A stretch of 64,000 bases of DNA. It comes from UBA4744 sp963707435 (lineage in GTDB: Bacteria; Actinomycetota; Acidimicrobiia; Spongiisociales; UBA4744). Both the position numbers and the translations under genes were made by a program. Shown piece after piece: positions 9,695-17,855 of this stretch. The stretch spans positions 315,631-379,630 of the forward strand of contig CAVPPF010000006.1 in NCBI GenBank assembly GCA_963707435.1. The letters are read 5' to 3'. The notes under the pieces were generated by a model. That model saw nothing but the letters and a program-made list of their open reading frames with translations, ran no database searches and had not been told where the DNA came from. Position 1 is the stretch's first letter. The number at the start of each line of letters is the position of its first letter.

Positions 9695-10807
9695 TTGGCG
9701 ACCCGGGCAGACGCCGGTAGCGGGTTCCCCGGCGCCGGGGAACCCCCGGCCGTGCAGCTCGAGTCGGTCACCAAGCGGTTCGGGGACTTCACGGCGGTCG
9801 ACGACGTCAGCCTCGACATAGAAGAGAACCGCTTCTTTGCATTGCTCGGGCCGTCGGGGTGCGGAAAGACCACCACTCTGCGGATGATCGGCGGCTTCGA
9901 AGACACCACGGCGGGCACGATCAGGCTGCACGGCGAAGACGTCACCGGGCGCAAGCCCTACCGCAGGATGGTCAACACCGTCTTCCAGAGCTACGCGTTG
10001 TTCCCCCACATGAACATCTTCGAGAATGTGGCTTTCGGTCTGCGCCGCCGGGACGTCGACGACGCCGAGATCAAGCAGCGAGTGAGGGACATGCTCGAGC
10101 TGGTGCAGTTGACCGGTCGGGAAAACCAGAAACCGCGGACCTTGTCGGGGGGTCAGCAACAACGGGTCGCTCTTGCCCGGGCATTGATCAACCATCCGCG
10201 GGTCCTGTTGCTCGATGAACCGCTCGGGGCTCTCGATCTCAAACTGCGCAAAGAGATGCAGATCGAGCTGAAGCGAATTCAGAACGAGGTAGGGATCACC
10301 TTCGTTCACGTCACCCACGATCAGGAAGAGGCCATGACGATGGCCGACACGATCGCGGTGATGCACAAAGGCCGCATCGAGCGCATGGGGACGGCGGCGG
10401 AGATCTACGAGGATCCGCAAACGAGCTTTGTGGCCGGTTTTCTGGGGGCCTCCAACTTGATGCAGGCCGACGTTGTGGATGCTGCTCGAGGCGAAGTAGC
10501 ACTGACGGGAGGCAGCCGTTTGCGGGTGTTACCCGACCGCCTGGCCGGAGGCGAGCGTCGGGTCCGGCTGGGGGTGCGTCCCGAGAAGATCCATCTGGCC
10601 GAGCCCGACACACCGGTCGACGGGAACATCCTGCCCGGCCGGGTGATCGATGCCAGCTTCATCGGCACCTCGACCCACTACCTGATCGAAACGGGAGCGG
10701 TTTCGCAGCTGGCGGTGATGGCGCAGAACCTGGGTGACCGTCGCTTCGACCCGGGCGACGCGGTCCAGGCCGTCTGGCAACCCGAGCACACCTTCGTCGT
10801 GTCATGA
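9695..10807 (+). CDS. potA: Polyamine-type ABC transporter ATP-binding protein (PotA-like)
   Basis: 370 residues with all ABC motifs: Walker A 'GPSGCGKTT', signature 'LSGGQQQRVALARAL', Walker B 'VLLLDEPLGALD' and the H-loop in 'VTHDQEEAM'. The last ~110 residues form a TOBE-type domain, as usual for PotA/UgpC/MalK-like importers. The start is TTG 9695, immediately behind the stop of the binding-protein gene, with GGAG just upstream. Its end overlaps the first permease gene by 4 bases. It energises uptake of the polyamine-like solute in the cytoplasm at the membrane. Confidence 0.92.
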   Translation: MATRADAGSGFPGAGEPPAVQLESVTKRFGDFTAVDDVSLDIEENRFFALLGPSGCGKTTTLRMIGGFEDTTAGTIRLHGEDVTGRKPYRRMVNTVFQSYALFPHMNIFENVAFGLRRRDVDDAEIKQRVRDMLELVQLTGRENQKPRTLSGGQQQRVALARALINHPRVLLLDEPLGALDLKLRKEMQIELKRIQNEVGITFVHVTHDQEEAMTMADTIAVMHKGRIERMGTAAEIYEDPQTSFVAGFLGASNLMQADVVDAARGEVALTGGSRLRVLPDRLAGGERRVRLGVRPEKIHLAEPDTPVDGNILPGRVIDASFIGTSTHYLIETGAVSQLAVMAQNLGDRRFDPGDAVQAVWQPEHTFVVS

Positions 10808-11691
10808 CTGCGGACACCCGGGAAGCGGTGTCGACGGTTGCGACGGCGGCATGGCGCCGCAAGCTGGTCCCGTACGGCCTGTTGCTTCCCGGCGGCCTGT
10901 GGCTGATCTTCTTCTTCGTCGTCCCGATGCTCCGCCTGGTGAGCGTGTCACTCCAGACCGGCATCTTTCCCCGGTACCGGTTCGCCTGGGAGTGGTCGAA
11001 CTACGCCGAGTTATTCACCAACTACGGCGGGCAGGCTATCAATTCCCTTCTGTACGCCTTCCTGGCTACCGCGATTGCCCTGCTGATCGCGTACCCGCTT
11101 GCCTACTTCATCGCGTTCCGGGGTGGTCGTTGGAAGAACTTTCTCCTGGTCATGCTGCTGATGCCGTTCTTGATGCCGTTTCTGCTTCGCACGCTGTCCT
11201 GGAAGATCATCCTGGCCGACAATGGTCTGGTGGTCGAAGCGCTCAAGTCCCTGCATCTGCTCGCCGAGGACGGCCGGCTGCTGGCCACCGGGGTGGCGGT
11301 CGTAGCCGGCATCGTCTACAACTTCCTCGCTTTCATGACCTTGCCGATCTACGTGTCGCTGGAGAAGATCGACCGGTCTCTGGTCGAAGCTGCCAACGAT
11401 CTGTATGCCAGTCCGGCGGTGGCGTTCCGCAAGGTCACGTTTCCGCTGTCCCGGCCCGGGGTAGTCGCAGGCACGCTGTTGACGTTCATTCCTTCGGTCG
11501 GCGACTACGTCAACGCCGTCCTGCTGGGCACGCCGCAGCAGTTCATGATCGGCAACGTCATCCAGAGCCGTTTCCTGGTGGTGCTCGACTATCCGGTGGC
11601 CGCCGCCCTGTCGTTCACGCTCATGGTCGTGACGGTTCTGCTGATCATCCCGTATGTGCGGGCCGCCGGCACTGAAGATCTGGTGGCGTGA
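10804..11691 (+). CDS. potB: Polyamine-type ABC transporter permease (PotB-like)
   Basis: 295 residues with six predicted membrane segments. The EAA loop of the BPD permease family is seen at 'SLVEAANDLYASPAVAFRKV', which docks to the ATPase. The N-terminal 'GGLWLIFFFVVPMLRLVSVS' helix is typical for PotB. The stop overlaps the start of the second permease as TGATG. Order D-A-B-C and the overlaps indicate one translationally coupled operon. Confidence 0.9.
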   Translation: MTADTREAVSTVATAAWRRKLVPYGLLLPGGLWLIFFFVVPMLRLVSVSLQTGIFPRYRFAWEWSNYAELFTNYGGQAINSLLYAFLATAIALLIAYPLAYFIAFRGGRWKNFLLVMLLMPFLMPFLLRTLSWKIILADNGLVVEALKSLHLLAEDGRLLATGVAVVAGIVYNFLAFMTLPIYVSLEKIDRSLVEAANDLYASPAVAFRKVTFPLSRPGVVAGTLLTFIPSVGDYVNAVLLGTPQQFMIGNVIQSRFLVVLDYPVAAALSFTLMVVTVLLIIPYVRAAGTEDLVA

Positions 11692-12521
11692 TGGCTGCGA
11701 CCACCGCTCCCCGCCGTAAGCTCCTGTCTCTGGTGCGCCGGCACACCCTGACGCTGTACGCGGTCCTGGCGTTTGCGTACCTTTTCATTCCGGTGTTGCT
11801 GGTCATCCTCTTCGGGTTCAACCGGGTCAGCGGCCGTTTCAACTACTCCTGGGAAGGGTTCACCCTCGATTCTTGGCGCAGCGTATTCGGAGGGACCGAA
11901 TTCGGCGGCGTCCCCGGACTGTTCGACTCGCTGCTCGTCAGTTTGCGACTTGCCTTCTTGTCGGCGCTGGGAGCGACGGTGCTGGGCACGCTCATCGGCC
12001 TGGCCCTGGTCCGCTACAAGTTCCGGGGCCGCTCCACCACCAACCTGTTGCTCTTCCTCCCGATGGCCACTCCTGAAGTGGTGATGGGATCATCGATTCT
12101 CGCCCTGTTCCTGGCGATCCGGTTCTCGCTCGGTTTCAACACGCTGCTGATTGCCCACATCTTGTTCAACATCAGCTATGTGGTGGTGACCGTCAAAGCC
12201 CGGTTGCAGGGCTTCGACCGGCACCTCGAAGAAGCAGCCATGGACCTGTACGCCAACGAATGGGAGACTTTTCGGCGGGTGACCCTCCCGATGATCATGC
12301 CGGGCGTATTCGCTGCCTTCCTGCTCGCCTTCGCGCTGAGTTTCGACGACTTCATCATCTCCAACTTCAATTCGGGCCAGACGATCACGTTCCCCCTGTT
12401 CATCTTTGGGGCGGCCCAGCGGGGAATCCCGCCGGAGGTGAACGTGCTCGGCACGCTCGTGTTCCTGGTGACCGTCGCCATCATGCTGATCAACGTGTTG
12501 ATGCAACGCCGACGGGCGTGA
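11691..12521 (+). CDS. potC: Polyamine-type ABC transporter permease (PotC-like)
   Basis: About 276 residues with six membrane segments. The EAA motif is at 'HLEEAAMDLYANEWETFRRV', and the 'LSFDDFIISNFNSG' loop is very typical of PotC/PotI. ATG 11691 overlaps the previous stop by one base. It is the last gene of the transporter operon; the ferredoxin gene that follows is convergent. Together with PotB it forms the membrane channel of the importer. Confidence 0.9.
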   Translation: MAATTAPRRKLLSLVRRHTLTLYAVLAFAYLFIPVLLVILFGFNRVSGRFNYSWEGFTLDSWRSVFGGTEFGGVPGLFDSLLVSLRLAFLSALGATVLGTLIGLALVRYKFRGRSTTNLLLFLPMATPEVVMGSSILALFLAIRFSLGFNTLLIAHILFNISYVVVTVKARLQGFDRHLEEAAMDLYANEWETFRRVTLPMIMPGVFAAFLLAFALSFDDFIISNFNSGQTITFPLFIFGAAQRGIPPEVNVLGTLVFLVTVAIMLINVLMQRRRA

Positions 12522-12687
12522 ACAGCCGAGCGTCGCGCGGGTCGGGACATCCTCCCGGGCCTGGTCGATGCCTATGCACTGCGTGCCCGACAGGATGACC
12601 CTGCCGGTGGTTCAACCCGGGAATGCCGTCGAGCAAGCCGTGAGTGATGCAGAGTTGGCCTGGCCGGTGCTGATCGGCGGGAACTGC

Positions 12688-13008
12688 TTAGACGCCGCGG
12701 TCGGCCATGATCTGCTCGTTGTAGGGCTCGATCATGATGCACTCGCCGGGGCATTCTTCGGCAGCTTCCACGACGTCGTCGATCATCGCGTCGGGTACCC
12801 GGGCGACGCCCCGCGATCCTTCCGGTCCGTGGCCCTCACCGCTCTCGGCGTCGAAGACGATCGTACTGCCGAAGTGCTTGGCCTCTTCTTTAACGACCCA
12901 CAGGCCATCGTCCCGGCCCACGAACACGTCGGGGGCGATCTCCTCGCAGATGCCGTCGCCGGTGCAGAGATCCTGGTCAATCCAAACCATGAGGCGGGTG
13001 GCGGTCAT
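12688..13008 (-). CDS. Single-cluster ferredoxin with internal insertion
   Basis: 106 residues. Cluster ligands are in 'CTGDGIC' near the N-terminus and 'CPGEC' near the C-terminus, the arrangement of actinobacterial [3Fe-4S] or [4Fe-4S] ferredoxins that feed cytochrome P450s and similar enzymes. Ordinary members have about 65 residues; here an acidic and Gly-rich insertion of about 30 residues ('FDAESGEGHGPEGSRG') separates the two halves. No P450 or reductase lies beside it. A purine-rich stretch TTGGAGGAGC precedes ATG 13008. The gene is convergent with the transporter operon and upstream of the GH5-like gene on the same strand. Confidence 0.85.
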   Translation of the reverse strand: MTATRLMVWIDQDLCTGDGICEEIAPDVFVGRDDGLWVVKEEAKHFGSTIVFDAESGEGHGPEGSRGVARVPDAMIDDVVEAAEECPGECIMIEPYNEQIMADRGV

Positions 13009-13113
13009 CTGGTAGCTCCTCCAACGGGTTTTCTGGTTGCCCTGATCGTAATGGAGGTGGGGATTTTATCCATACGCGATGCATGATCCGGCCGGGCATG
13101 CCCGGGAAACCTG

Positions 13114-14865
13114 TCAGTCCGGAGGGATCGAGGTGAGGAGTTCGATCTCATGCCAGGCGGGCGCGAGATCACCGAGGCTCGTGGTCACCACGCGCACGAT
13201 CTCGACGGCTTCGAACGACTCTTCCGGTTCATAGACGAGCACGTCGCCCTCGCCGGTTTCGCCTTCGAAGATGTGGACCAGCTCCAGCGCTCCTCCGGAT
13301 TCCTGCACCCACAGTTCGTGGCGGCTGGGGCCCGGCGGGTCCTGGGCGACCACCAGCCGGATGCTTTCGACTCCGACCGGAGCCGGAAGTGTGAGCTCAA
13401 TCCATCCGGGAGCCTCAATTGCGGCGTTCCAGTAGGAAGGGTTCTCGTCGTTCGCGAACCCGGGGGGATTGGATGCAATCGCGCTCGAGGCGGCCGCCGT
13501 CGCACGTGGGGCCACGTTGTAGCGAATGAAACTGAATCTGCCGTACTCGCATGGGTCGGGGCGCTCGAGCGGTGATACCACGCTGGCGATCTCTCCGTCA
13601 CCCTCGTCGGCCCACCACAGATCCAGGGATTCGTCGCCCCGCCAGGCCCACACCACCCAACCGTCGAAACCTGCCCGGCACGAGTCGACCTCCATCCCCA
13701 TCACTGCGGCGGCACCCCGGGCCGCATCGGACCACCAGTTCCGGTACGCGCCGTACTCGCCCAGCACGATCGGCATCTCTTCGGCCCCGGCAATCCCGAA
13801 GTTCTCCCAGATGTCGTTGTCGTCGACGCCGTTGCCCGGGTAATGGTGGAGGTCGGCGAAATCCATCGATGAGTTCCGCAGGAAGTAGGCGGTCCGCACG
13901 AGCCGGGTCTCGTCCGGACCCTGCACGGGGTTGGGGGCGTTCGGCGTGAAGAACCCGACGGTGACCGGGGCGGTCGGGTCGATTTCCCGGATGTTGTCCC
14001 GCAGCAGATCGGCCCAATACACGAGACCCTCGTCGATCATCCGGTCCTTGTCGGCCCGGTCGGCCATGTCGTAGGTCAGGCCGTTGGCGGTTGTGACGAA
14101 CCCAGATGCCAGCGAGAGAGGCGCATAGTTCTCGTGGAAATGGTGTTCCTGTCGGAGCTCAAAAGCCCAGACGAAGTCGAGCGGAGCATTGCGGTCGACC
14201 AGCGCTTGCACAACCGACCGCCAGTAGTCGACGTAGAAGGGAACGGCCGCCGGGTTCAGGAATTCGTTGTTCGCACTGTCAAACGTTGCATCCACCAGTG
14301 CGGCCGTTTCGTGGATCCAGTAGCTGTCATCGGGCAGCGTATTGGAAGCCACCATCACGAAGAGTCCGTTGGCTTTGGCGCGACCGAGGAAATCGACCAG
14401 GTTGTCCATGTACGCAGGGTTCAGGCGCCCGTCCGGACCTGTGATGCATCCGTCGACGTACACGCCGCAGGTATCGATCATGATGCGCACGACGTTGAAG
14501 CCCATGGAGCGCATCTCCGCCAGGTCGGCATCAACGGTGGCCGGATCGTAGAGGCGGGTTGATAGCACCCCGTCGAGTACGGGGCCGGAGGCGCTCGGCA
14601 GGAATCGGTTGTAGTTCATGCCCCGCGGTACGAACGGGTCCCCGGTCGCCACGTCGTAGAACTCGCCTTCACCGTCGACCACCCGCACCTGGATGCGGTG
14701 CCGGGGCAGCTCGGGGATGGTTGTCGTCGAGGTTGGAGTGATGGCAGTGGTCGTGGTCGATACTGCAGCGGTCGGCAGGGTCGTTGAATCGGCGGTTGCC
14801 GCCCCGGATGTGCATGACGAGACGGCGAGTGTCACGCAGACGGCGGGAAGAATTCGGGAACGCAC
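13114..14865 (-). CDS. Secreted GH5-like glycoside hydrolase lipoprotein with C-terminal F5/8-type domain
   Basis: 583 residues from GTG 14865. The N-terminus is a lipoprotein signal ('VTLAVSSC') followed by a Ser/Thr-rich spacer. The central domain begins at 'FVPRGMNYNRF' and shows (beta/alpha)8 cellulase-like features: an acid/base candidate in 'FVWAFELRQEHHF' and a nucleophile candidate in 'MPIVLGEYGAYRNW' (GEyG, as in GH5 and related clan A families). The last ~120 residues ('ASSAIASN' to the end) resemble a galactose-binding/discoidin (F5/8 type C) module. It probably acts on polysaccharide outside the membrane. It is divergent from a second lipoprotein gene 94 bases away. The subfamily and substrate are not readable. 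Confidence 0.75.
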   Translation of the reverse strand: MRSRILPAVCVTLAVSSCTSGAATADSTTLPTAAVSTTTTAITPTSTTTIPELPRHRIQVRVVDGEGEFYDVATGDPFVPRGMNYNRFLPSASGPVLDGVLSTRLYDPATVDADLAEMRSMGFNVVRIMIDTCGVYVDGCITGPDGRLNPAYMDNLVDFLGRAKANGLFVMVASNTLPDDSYWIHETAALVDATFDSANNEFLNPAAVPFYVDYWRSVVQALVDRNAPLDFVWAFELRQEHHFHENYAPLSLASGFVTTANGLTYDMADRADKDRMIDEGLVYWADLLRDNIREIDPTAPVTVGFFTPNAPNPVQGPDETRLVRTAYFLRNSSMDFADLHHYPGNGVDDNDIWENFGIAGAEEMPIVLGEYGAYRNWWSDAARGAAAVMGMEVDSCRAGFDGWVVWAWRGDESLDLWWADEGDGEIASVVSPLERPDPCEYGRFSFIRYNVAPRATAAASSAIASNPPGFANDENPSYWNAAIEAPGWIELTLPAPVGVESIRLVVAQDPPGPSRHELWVQESGGALELVHIFEGETGEGDVLVYEPEESFEAVEIVRVVTTSLGDLAPAWHEIELLTSIPPD

Positions 14866-14959
14866 CGCAGCATTATGGCGGACGGTCGTCGATACCGCCG
14901 GTCCGGTCGGTGATCCGCGAAGGCGAGCCGGGGGCGGTGACGGAAGATACGCTTGTGAG

Positions 14960-15910
14960 ATGAAGTGGCTCGCTCCGGGCGCACCGCGGACGCCGGCAGT
15001 GCTGATCGCCGCATTGGGATTGCTCGTTGCCTGTACGCCCGACCCCGCGGTGACAAACACCACCGCTCCGGCAGCATCCTCGACGACGGCCACGACCACG
15101 ACCACGACCCGTGCGAGCACGTCGACCGCTTCGACAACCACCTCGACCGTGGCTGCGACCACCACGGCACCACCGGATTCCGAAACGCTGCTCGCCGTCG
15201 GGAGAACCTGTCTCCTGGGATGGTGGGACGGGGACTGGCAGAGTGGTGATCTTCTGCCGGTGAGCGGGGGAGAGTCCTATCAGGTGGTACGCCTCGATGA
15301 GCCGATCACGTCAACGACCGGGAGCGAAGCCCGTCCGTTCTGTGATCCGCTCGATCTGGTGAGCGTCGAGTTCGAACCGGAGATCCCCGGTGGATTCCTC
15401 GAGATCGATGCGCTGGCGATCCAGAGTGGCGGGTCGGTTCGCCCGCATCCGGTTGAGCTGCTCGGTCTGTCCCAGCCGGTGTACGTCGAGGCCACGTCGG
15501 AGCTGTTGGAGAACCGGGTCGCGCGGGTTCCGATCATCAACCTCACCCAGGTGATTCGCACCGACCTGGAAGGCGACGGGGTGGAAGAGGTCATTGTGGC
15601 CGCTTCGACGATCCCGGATGACCTCATCTCTGCGCAGGTGGGGGACTACTCGATTGTCTATCTCCGCAAGGTGATCGAGGGGGAGGTCCAGACGGCGATT
15701 CTGGCGCAGAGCATCATCGAAGATCTCGACAATCTGTTCTCGGAGCTGGCGATCTTTGCGGTGGCGGCGGTGGCCGACCTCAACGGCGACGGCAAGATGG
15801 AGATCGTGCTGGATGGGATTGCCTGGGAGAGTGCCTTCCTCCAGGCTTTCGAATACGTCAACGACGATCTCGGCCCCGTCGAGGTGCTCGGCTGCGGGTG
15901 CGGAAGCTAG
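14960..15910 (+). CDS. Thr-rich-linker lipoprotein with FG-GAP/VCBS-like repeat
   Basis: 316 residues. It has a signal peptide with lipobox 'LLVAC', then about 50 residues of Thr/Ser/Ala linker, then a globular domain. Two Asp-rich repeats, 'IRTDLEGDGVEEVIVAA' and 'VADLNGDGKMEIVLDG', match the Ca2+-binding FG-GAP/VCBS blade consensus. These repeats often mediate extracellular adhesion or protein contacts. The C-terminus ends in 'GCGCGS'. It diverges from the GH5-like lipoprotein gene and may share control with it. Function beyond a surface-anchored binding protein is unknown. Confidence 0.8.
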   Translation: MKWLAPGAPRTPAVLIAALGLLVACTPDPAVTNTTAPAASSTTATTTTTTRASTSTASTTTSTVAATTTAPPDSETLLAVGRTCLLGWWDGDWQSGDLLPVSGGESYQVVRLDEPITSTTGSEARPFCDPLDLVSVEFEPEIPGGFLEIDALAIQSGGSVRPHPVELLGLSQPVYVEATSELLENRVARVPIINLTQVIRTDLEGDGVEEVIVAASTIPDDLISAQVGDYSIVYLRKVIEGEVQTAILAQSIIEDLDNLFSELAIFAVAAVADLNGDGKMEIVLDGIAWESAFLQAFEYVNDDLGPVEVLGCGCGS

Positions 15911-15931
15911 GGCCTGCTGTGAAGCGGAGAG

Positions 15932-17068
15932 CTATCCGCCGGAGATGGCAAGGCCGGCGGCGGGGGAGAGGCGCTCGAGGGCATCGGGGTCGTTCAGGTA
16001 GTTGTGGGGCAGCTTGACCGGACGCGGGCCGTGGGTGTGGCCGCGGGGGCGGCGGGTCGCGTCGGCGGGGAATGGCTGGTCGAGGTCGACTCCCGACAGG
16101 AGTTCTTCGACCTGATCGACCGTATCGACGGCGTTGAGACGGCGCCGGACCTCGTGGCCGACGACGAAGCCGTTGAGGTACCACGACGTGTGCTTGCGGA
16201 AGCTGCGGATGCCCCGCCGCTGCCCGTACCGGGCGACGAGGAGCCGGGCGTGGTCGATCATGATGGAGGCCACCTCGCGCAGACCGGGCGGCGGTGTGAT
16301 GGGCCGTCCCGCGAAAGCCTCGGAGAGCTCGCGAAACAACCAGGGTCGTCCGAGGCACCCGCGCCCGACCACCACACCGTCGCAGCCCGTCTGCTCGATC
16401 ATGGCGAGGGCATCGAAAGCCTCCCAGATATCGCCGTTGCCCAGAACCGGGATGGACGAGACCGCCGCTTTCAACTCGCCGATCGCCGCCCACCGGGCGT
16501 CGCCGGAGTAGAGCTGCTCGGCGGTGCGGGCGTGGAGAGCCACCGCCGCCGCTCCGGATGCCTCGCTGACCCGGCCGGCCTGGAGGAACGTCAGATGGTC
16601 GTCGTCGATGCCCATGCGGAACTTCACGGTGACCGGCACGGGGCCCGCTCCGTTGACGGCGGCGGTGACGATCGATTCGAACCGGCGCCACTTGTATGGC
16701 AACGCTGCACCCCCGCCGTGGCGGGTGACCTTGGGGGCCGGGCACCCGAAGTTGAGGTCGATGTGGTCGATGCGGTCCTGGTCGACCAGGCGCCGGATGG
16801 CTTCTGCCACCGTGGCCGGGTCGATGCCGTAGAGCTGGATGCTGCGAACCGTTTCGTCGGCGCCGAACTCGGCCGACCGCAGCGTCCGGGCGTGGTTCTC
16901 GACGATGGCCCGGGCGCCCAGCATTTCGCTGACGTAGAGCCCGGCGCCGAACCGCCTGCAGAGCGTGCGGAACGCTGCGTTCGTCACTCCCGCCATGGGG
17001 GCGAGTACCACGGGCGGGTCGACCTCGAGCGGGCCGATACGCAGCGATGGAGCCGGGTGGGGATTCAT
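15932..17068 (-). CDS. dusB: tRNA-dihydrouridine synthase (DusB-like)
   Basis: 378 residues. It reduces specific uridines in tRNA with FMN and NADPH. The FMN-barrel start 'VVLAPMAGVTNAAFRTLCRR' and the family signature 'LNFGCPAPKVTRHGGGAAL' with the catalytic cysteine are clear, as is 'VKFRMGIDDDH'. ATG 17068 is chosen because the conserved region begins within 20 residues of it; upstream in-frame codons add a low-complexity tail. It stands alone on the minus strand and is convergent with the FG-GAP lipoprotein gene, 21 bases apart. Confidence 0.93.
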   Translation of the reverse strand: MNPHPAPSLRIGPLEVDPPVVLAPMAGVTNAAFRTLCRRFGAGLYVSEMLGARAIVENHARTLRSAEFGADETVRSIQLYGIDPATVAEAIRRLVDQDRIDHIDLNFGCPAPKVTRHGGGAALPYKWRRFESIVTAAVNGAGPVPVTVKFRMGIDDDHLTFLQAGRVSEASGAAAVALHARTAEQLYSGDARWAAIGELKAAVSSIPVLGNGDIWEAFDALAMIEQTGCDGVVVGRGCLGRPWLFRELSEAFAGRPITPPPGLREVASIMIDHARLLVARYGQRRGIRSFRKHTSWYLNGFVVGHEVRRRLNAVDTVDQVEELLSGVDLDQPFPADATRRPRGHTHGPRPVKLPHNYLNDPDALERLSPAAGLAISGG

Positions 17069-17206
17069 GACGTTCAATGGTGGCACGATGGTGCGATGCT
17101 CGCTCACCGAGCGGGCGGGGGCGCCCATATCAAACGACCCTGCCGGGCGGATTTCCGTCCGGACAGGGCCGTTCGTTGGTGCGCTCAGCCCGTGGAGGGC
17201 TGTGTG

Positions 17207-17377
17207 CTAAGCCCCTTTGGAGGCTTTTGGTTCCGGGGTTACCGGCGGCCGGTAGTCGACACAGTCACAGTTCGGAACCGAGCATGTGCTTTCCATGAAG
17301 TGCTGGCGCTCGGGATGTCCGCATCCCGTGCACCGGCGTCTTCCACCGTCGATGGTCCTGGGGCGATCTGACTTCAG
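17207..17377 (-). CDS. Putative small Cys-rich zinc-binding protein downstream of RRM gene
   Basis: A 56-codon frame lies directly behind the RRM gene on the same strand. It encodes C-x2-C-G-H followed by H, then C-x4-C-x-C: 'CTGCGHPERQHFMES' and 'CSVPNCDCVDYRPP'. Five Cys and two His in 25 residues look like a zinc-binding knuckle and are unlikely by chance. No ATG/GTG/TTG start precedes the motif; a CTG at 17377 overlaps the TGA of the RRM gene (CTGA), and a GGAGCG lies just before it, so coupled initiation at CTG is possible. The true start or a sequence indel is uncertain. I do not recognise the family with certainty. Confidence 0.45.
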   Translation of the reverse strand: MKSDRPRTIDGGRRRCTGCGHPERQHFMESTCSVPNCDCVDYRPPVTPEPKASKGA

Positions 17378-17628
17378 CGGGAGCGCTCCTTGGCGACGTT
17401 GACGGTCAGGTTCCGTCCGTCGAGGCTGTGGCCGTTGAGCGAGCTGATCGCCTTCTCGGCGGCCTCGGACGTGGCCATCTCGACGAAGCCGAAGCCGCGC
17501 GAGCGGCCGGTCTCACGGTCGCTGATGACCTGTGCTTTGGTTACTTCGCCGTGCTGGCCGAAGAGGGTTTGCAGATCGCTCGAACTCGTGTTGAACGAAA
17601 GGTTCCCCACGTAGAGATTGCTGGACAT
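17374..17628 (-). CDS. RRM-family RNA-binding protein (glycine-poor, cold-shock-type)
   Basis: 84 residues comprising a single RNA recognition motif. RNP2 is 'LYVGNLSF' and RNP1 is 'RGFGFVEM'. Small RRM proteins of this kind occur in cyanobacteria, Bacteroidetes and some Actinobacteria, and bind single-stranded RNA, often responding to cold. AGGAG sits 7 bases before ATG 17628. A small palindrome (CGAAGCTTCG, 17643-17652) lies just upstream of the ribosome site and could form a hairpin near it, which would suit RNA-level autoregulation; that is inference. A tiny Cys-rich frame follows, overlapping the stop. Confidence 0.9.
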   Translation of the reverse strand: MSSNLYVGNLSFNTSSSDLQTLFGQHGEVTKAQVISDRETGRSRGFGFVEMATSEAAEKAISSLNGHSLDGRNLTVNVAKERSR

Positions 17629-17855
17629 AGTTGTGCTCCTTCCGAAGCTTCGATCCGTTAGGGGGCCTACCGCCCCGCCGGCTCGGATTTCGGAGTCGGG
17701 CGAATCGCCCGACCAGAACATCGTTGTCCTGCGGTCGCTCCACCAAACGGAACTAGTGGGAGGAGCGGGCGACGCACTCCGGATGGAGTACGTGTGTACC
17801 ACCACGGTAGCGCAGTCCCCCGGCTACCGGGACATCGTCTCCGGAACGCCGGCAA
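17629..17855. promoter_or_regulatory. Upstream region of the RRM gene
   Basis: These 227 bases lie between the end of the ABC exporter gene and the RRM gene. I see the RRM ribosome site and the CGAAGCTTCG palindrome at 17643-17652 but no further gene. A long untranslated leader for the RRM gene is possible. Confidence 0.4.

Noticed and set aside
8291..10420. Open frame of 709 codons on the minus strand
   Set aside because: It is antisense to the PotD/PotA-like genes, which have full family motifs. Long antisense frames are common in GC-rich DNA, and its sequence is low-complexity His/Val/Gly without domains.
12522..12687. tRNA or small gene between potC-like and ferredoxin genes
   Set aside because: A 'GGTTCAACCC' sequence resembles a T-loop, but no acceptor or anticodon stem can be drawn.
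13092..13105. Operator palindrome CCGGGCATGCCCGG
   Set aside because: It is symmetrical but lies between the ends/starts of genes with no regulator nearby, and such GC palindromes are frequent by chance in this DNA.
14866..15165. Longer N-terminus for the GH5-like protein
   Set aside because: The extension is a Val-rich antisense reading of the Thr-rich linker of the divergent lipoprotein. The lipoprotein signal begins at GTG 14865.
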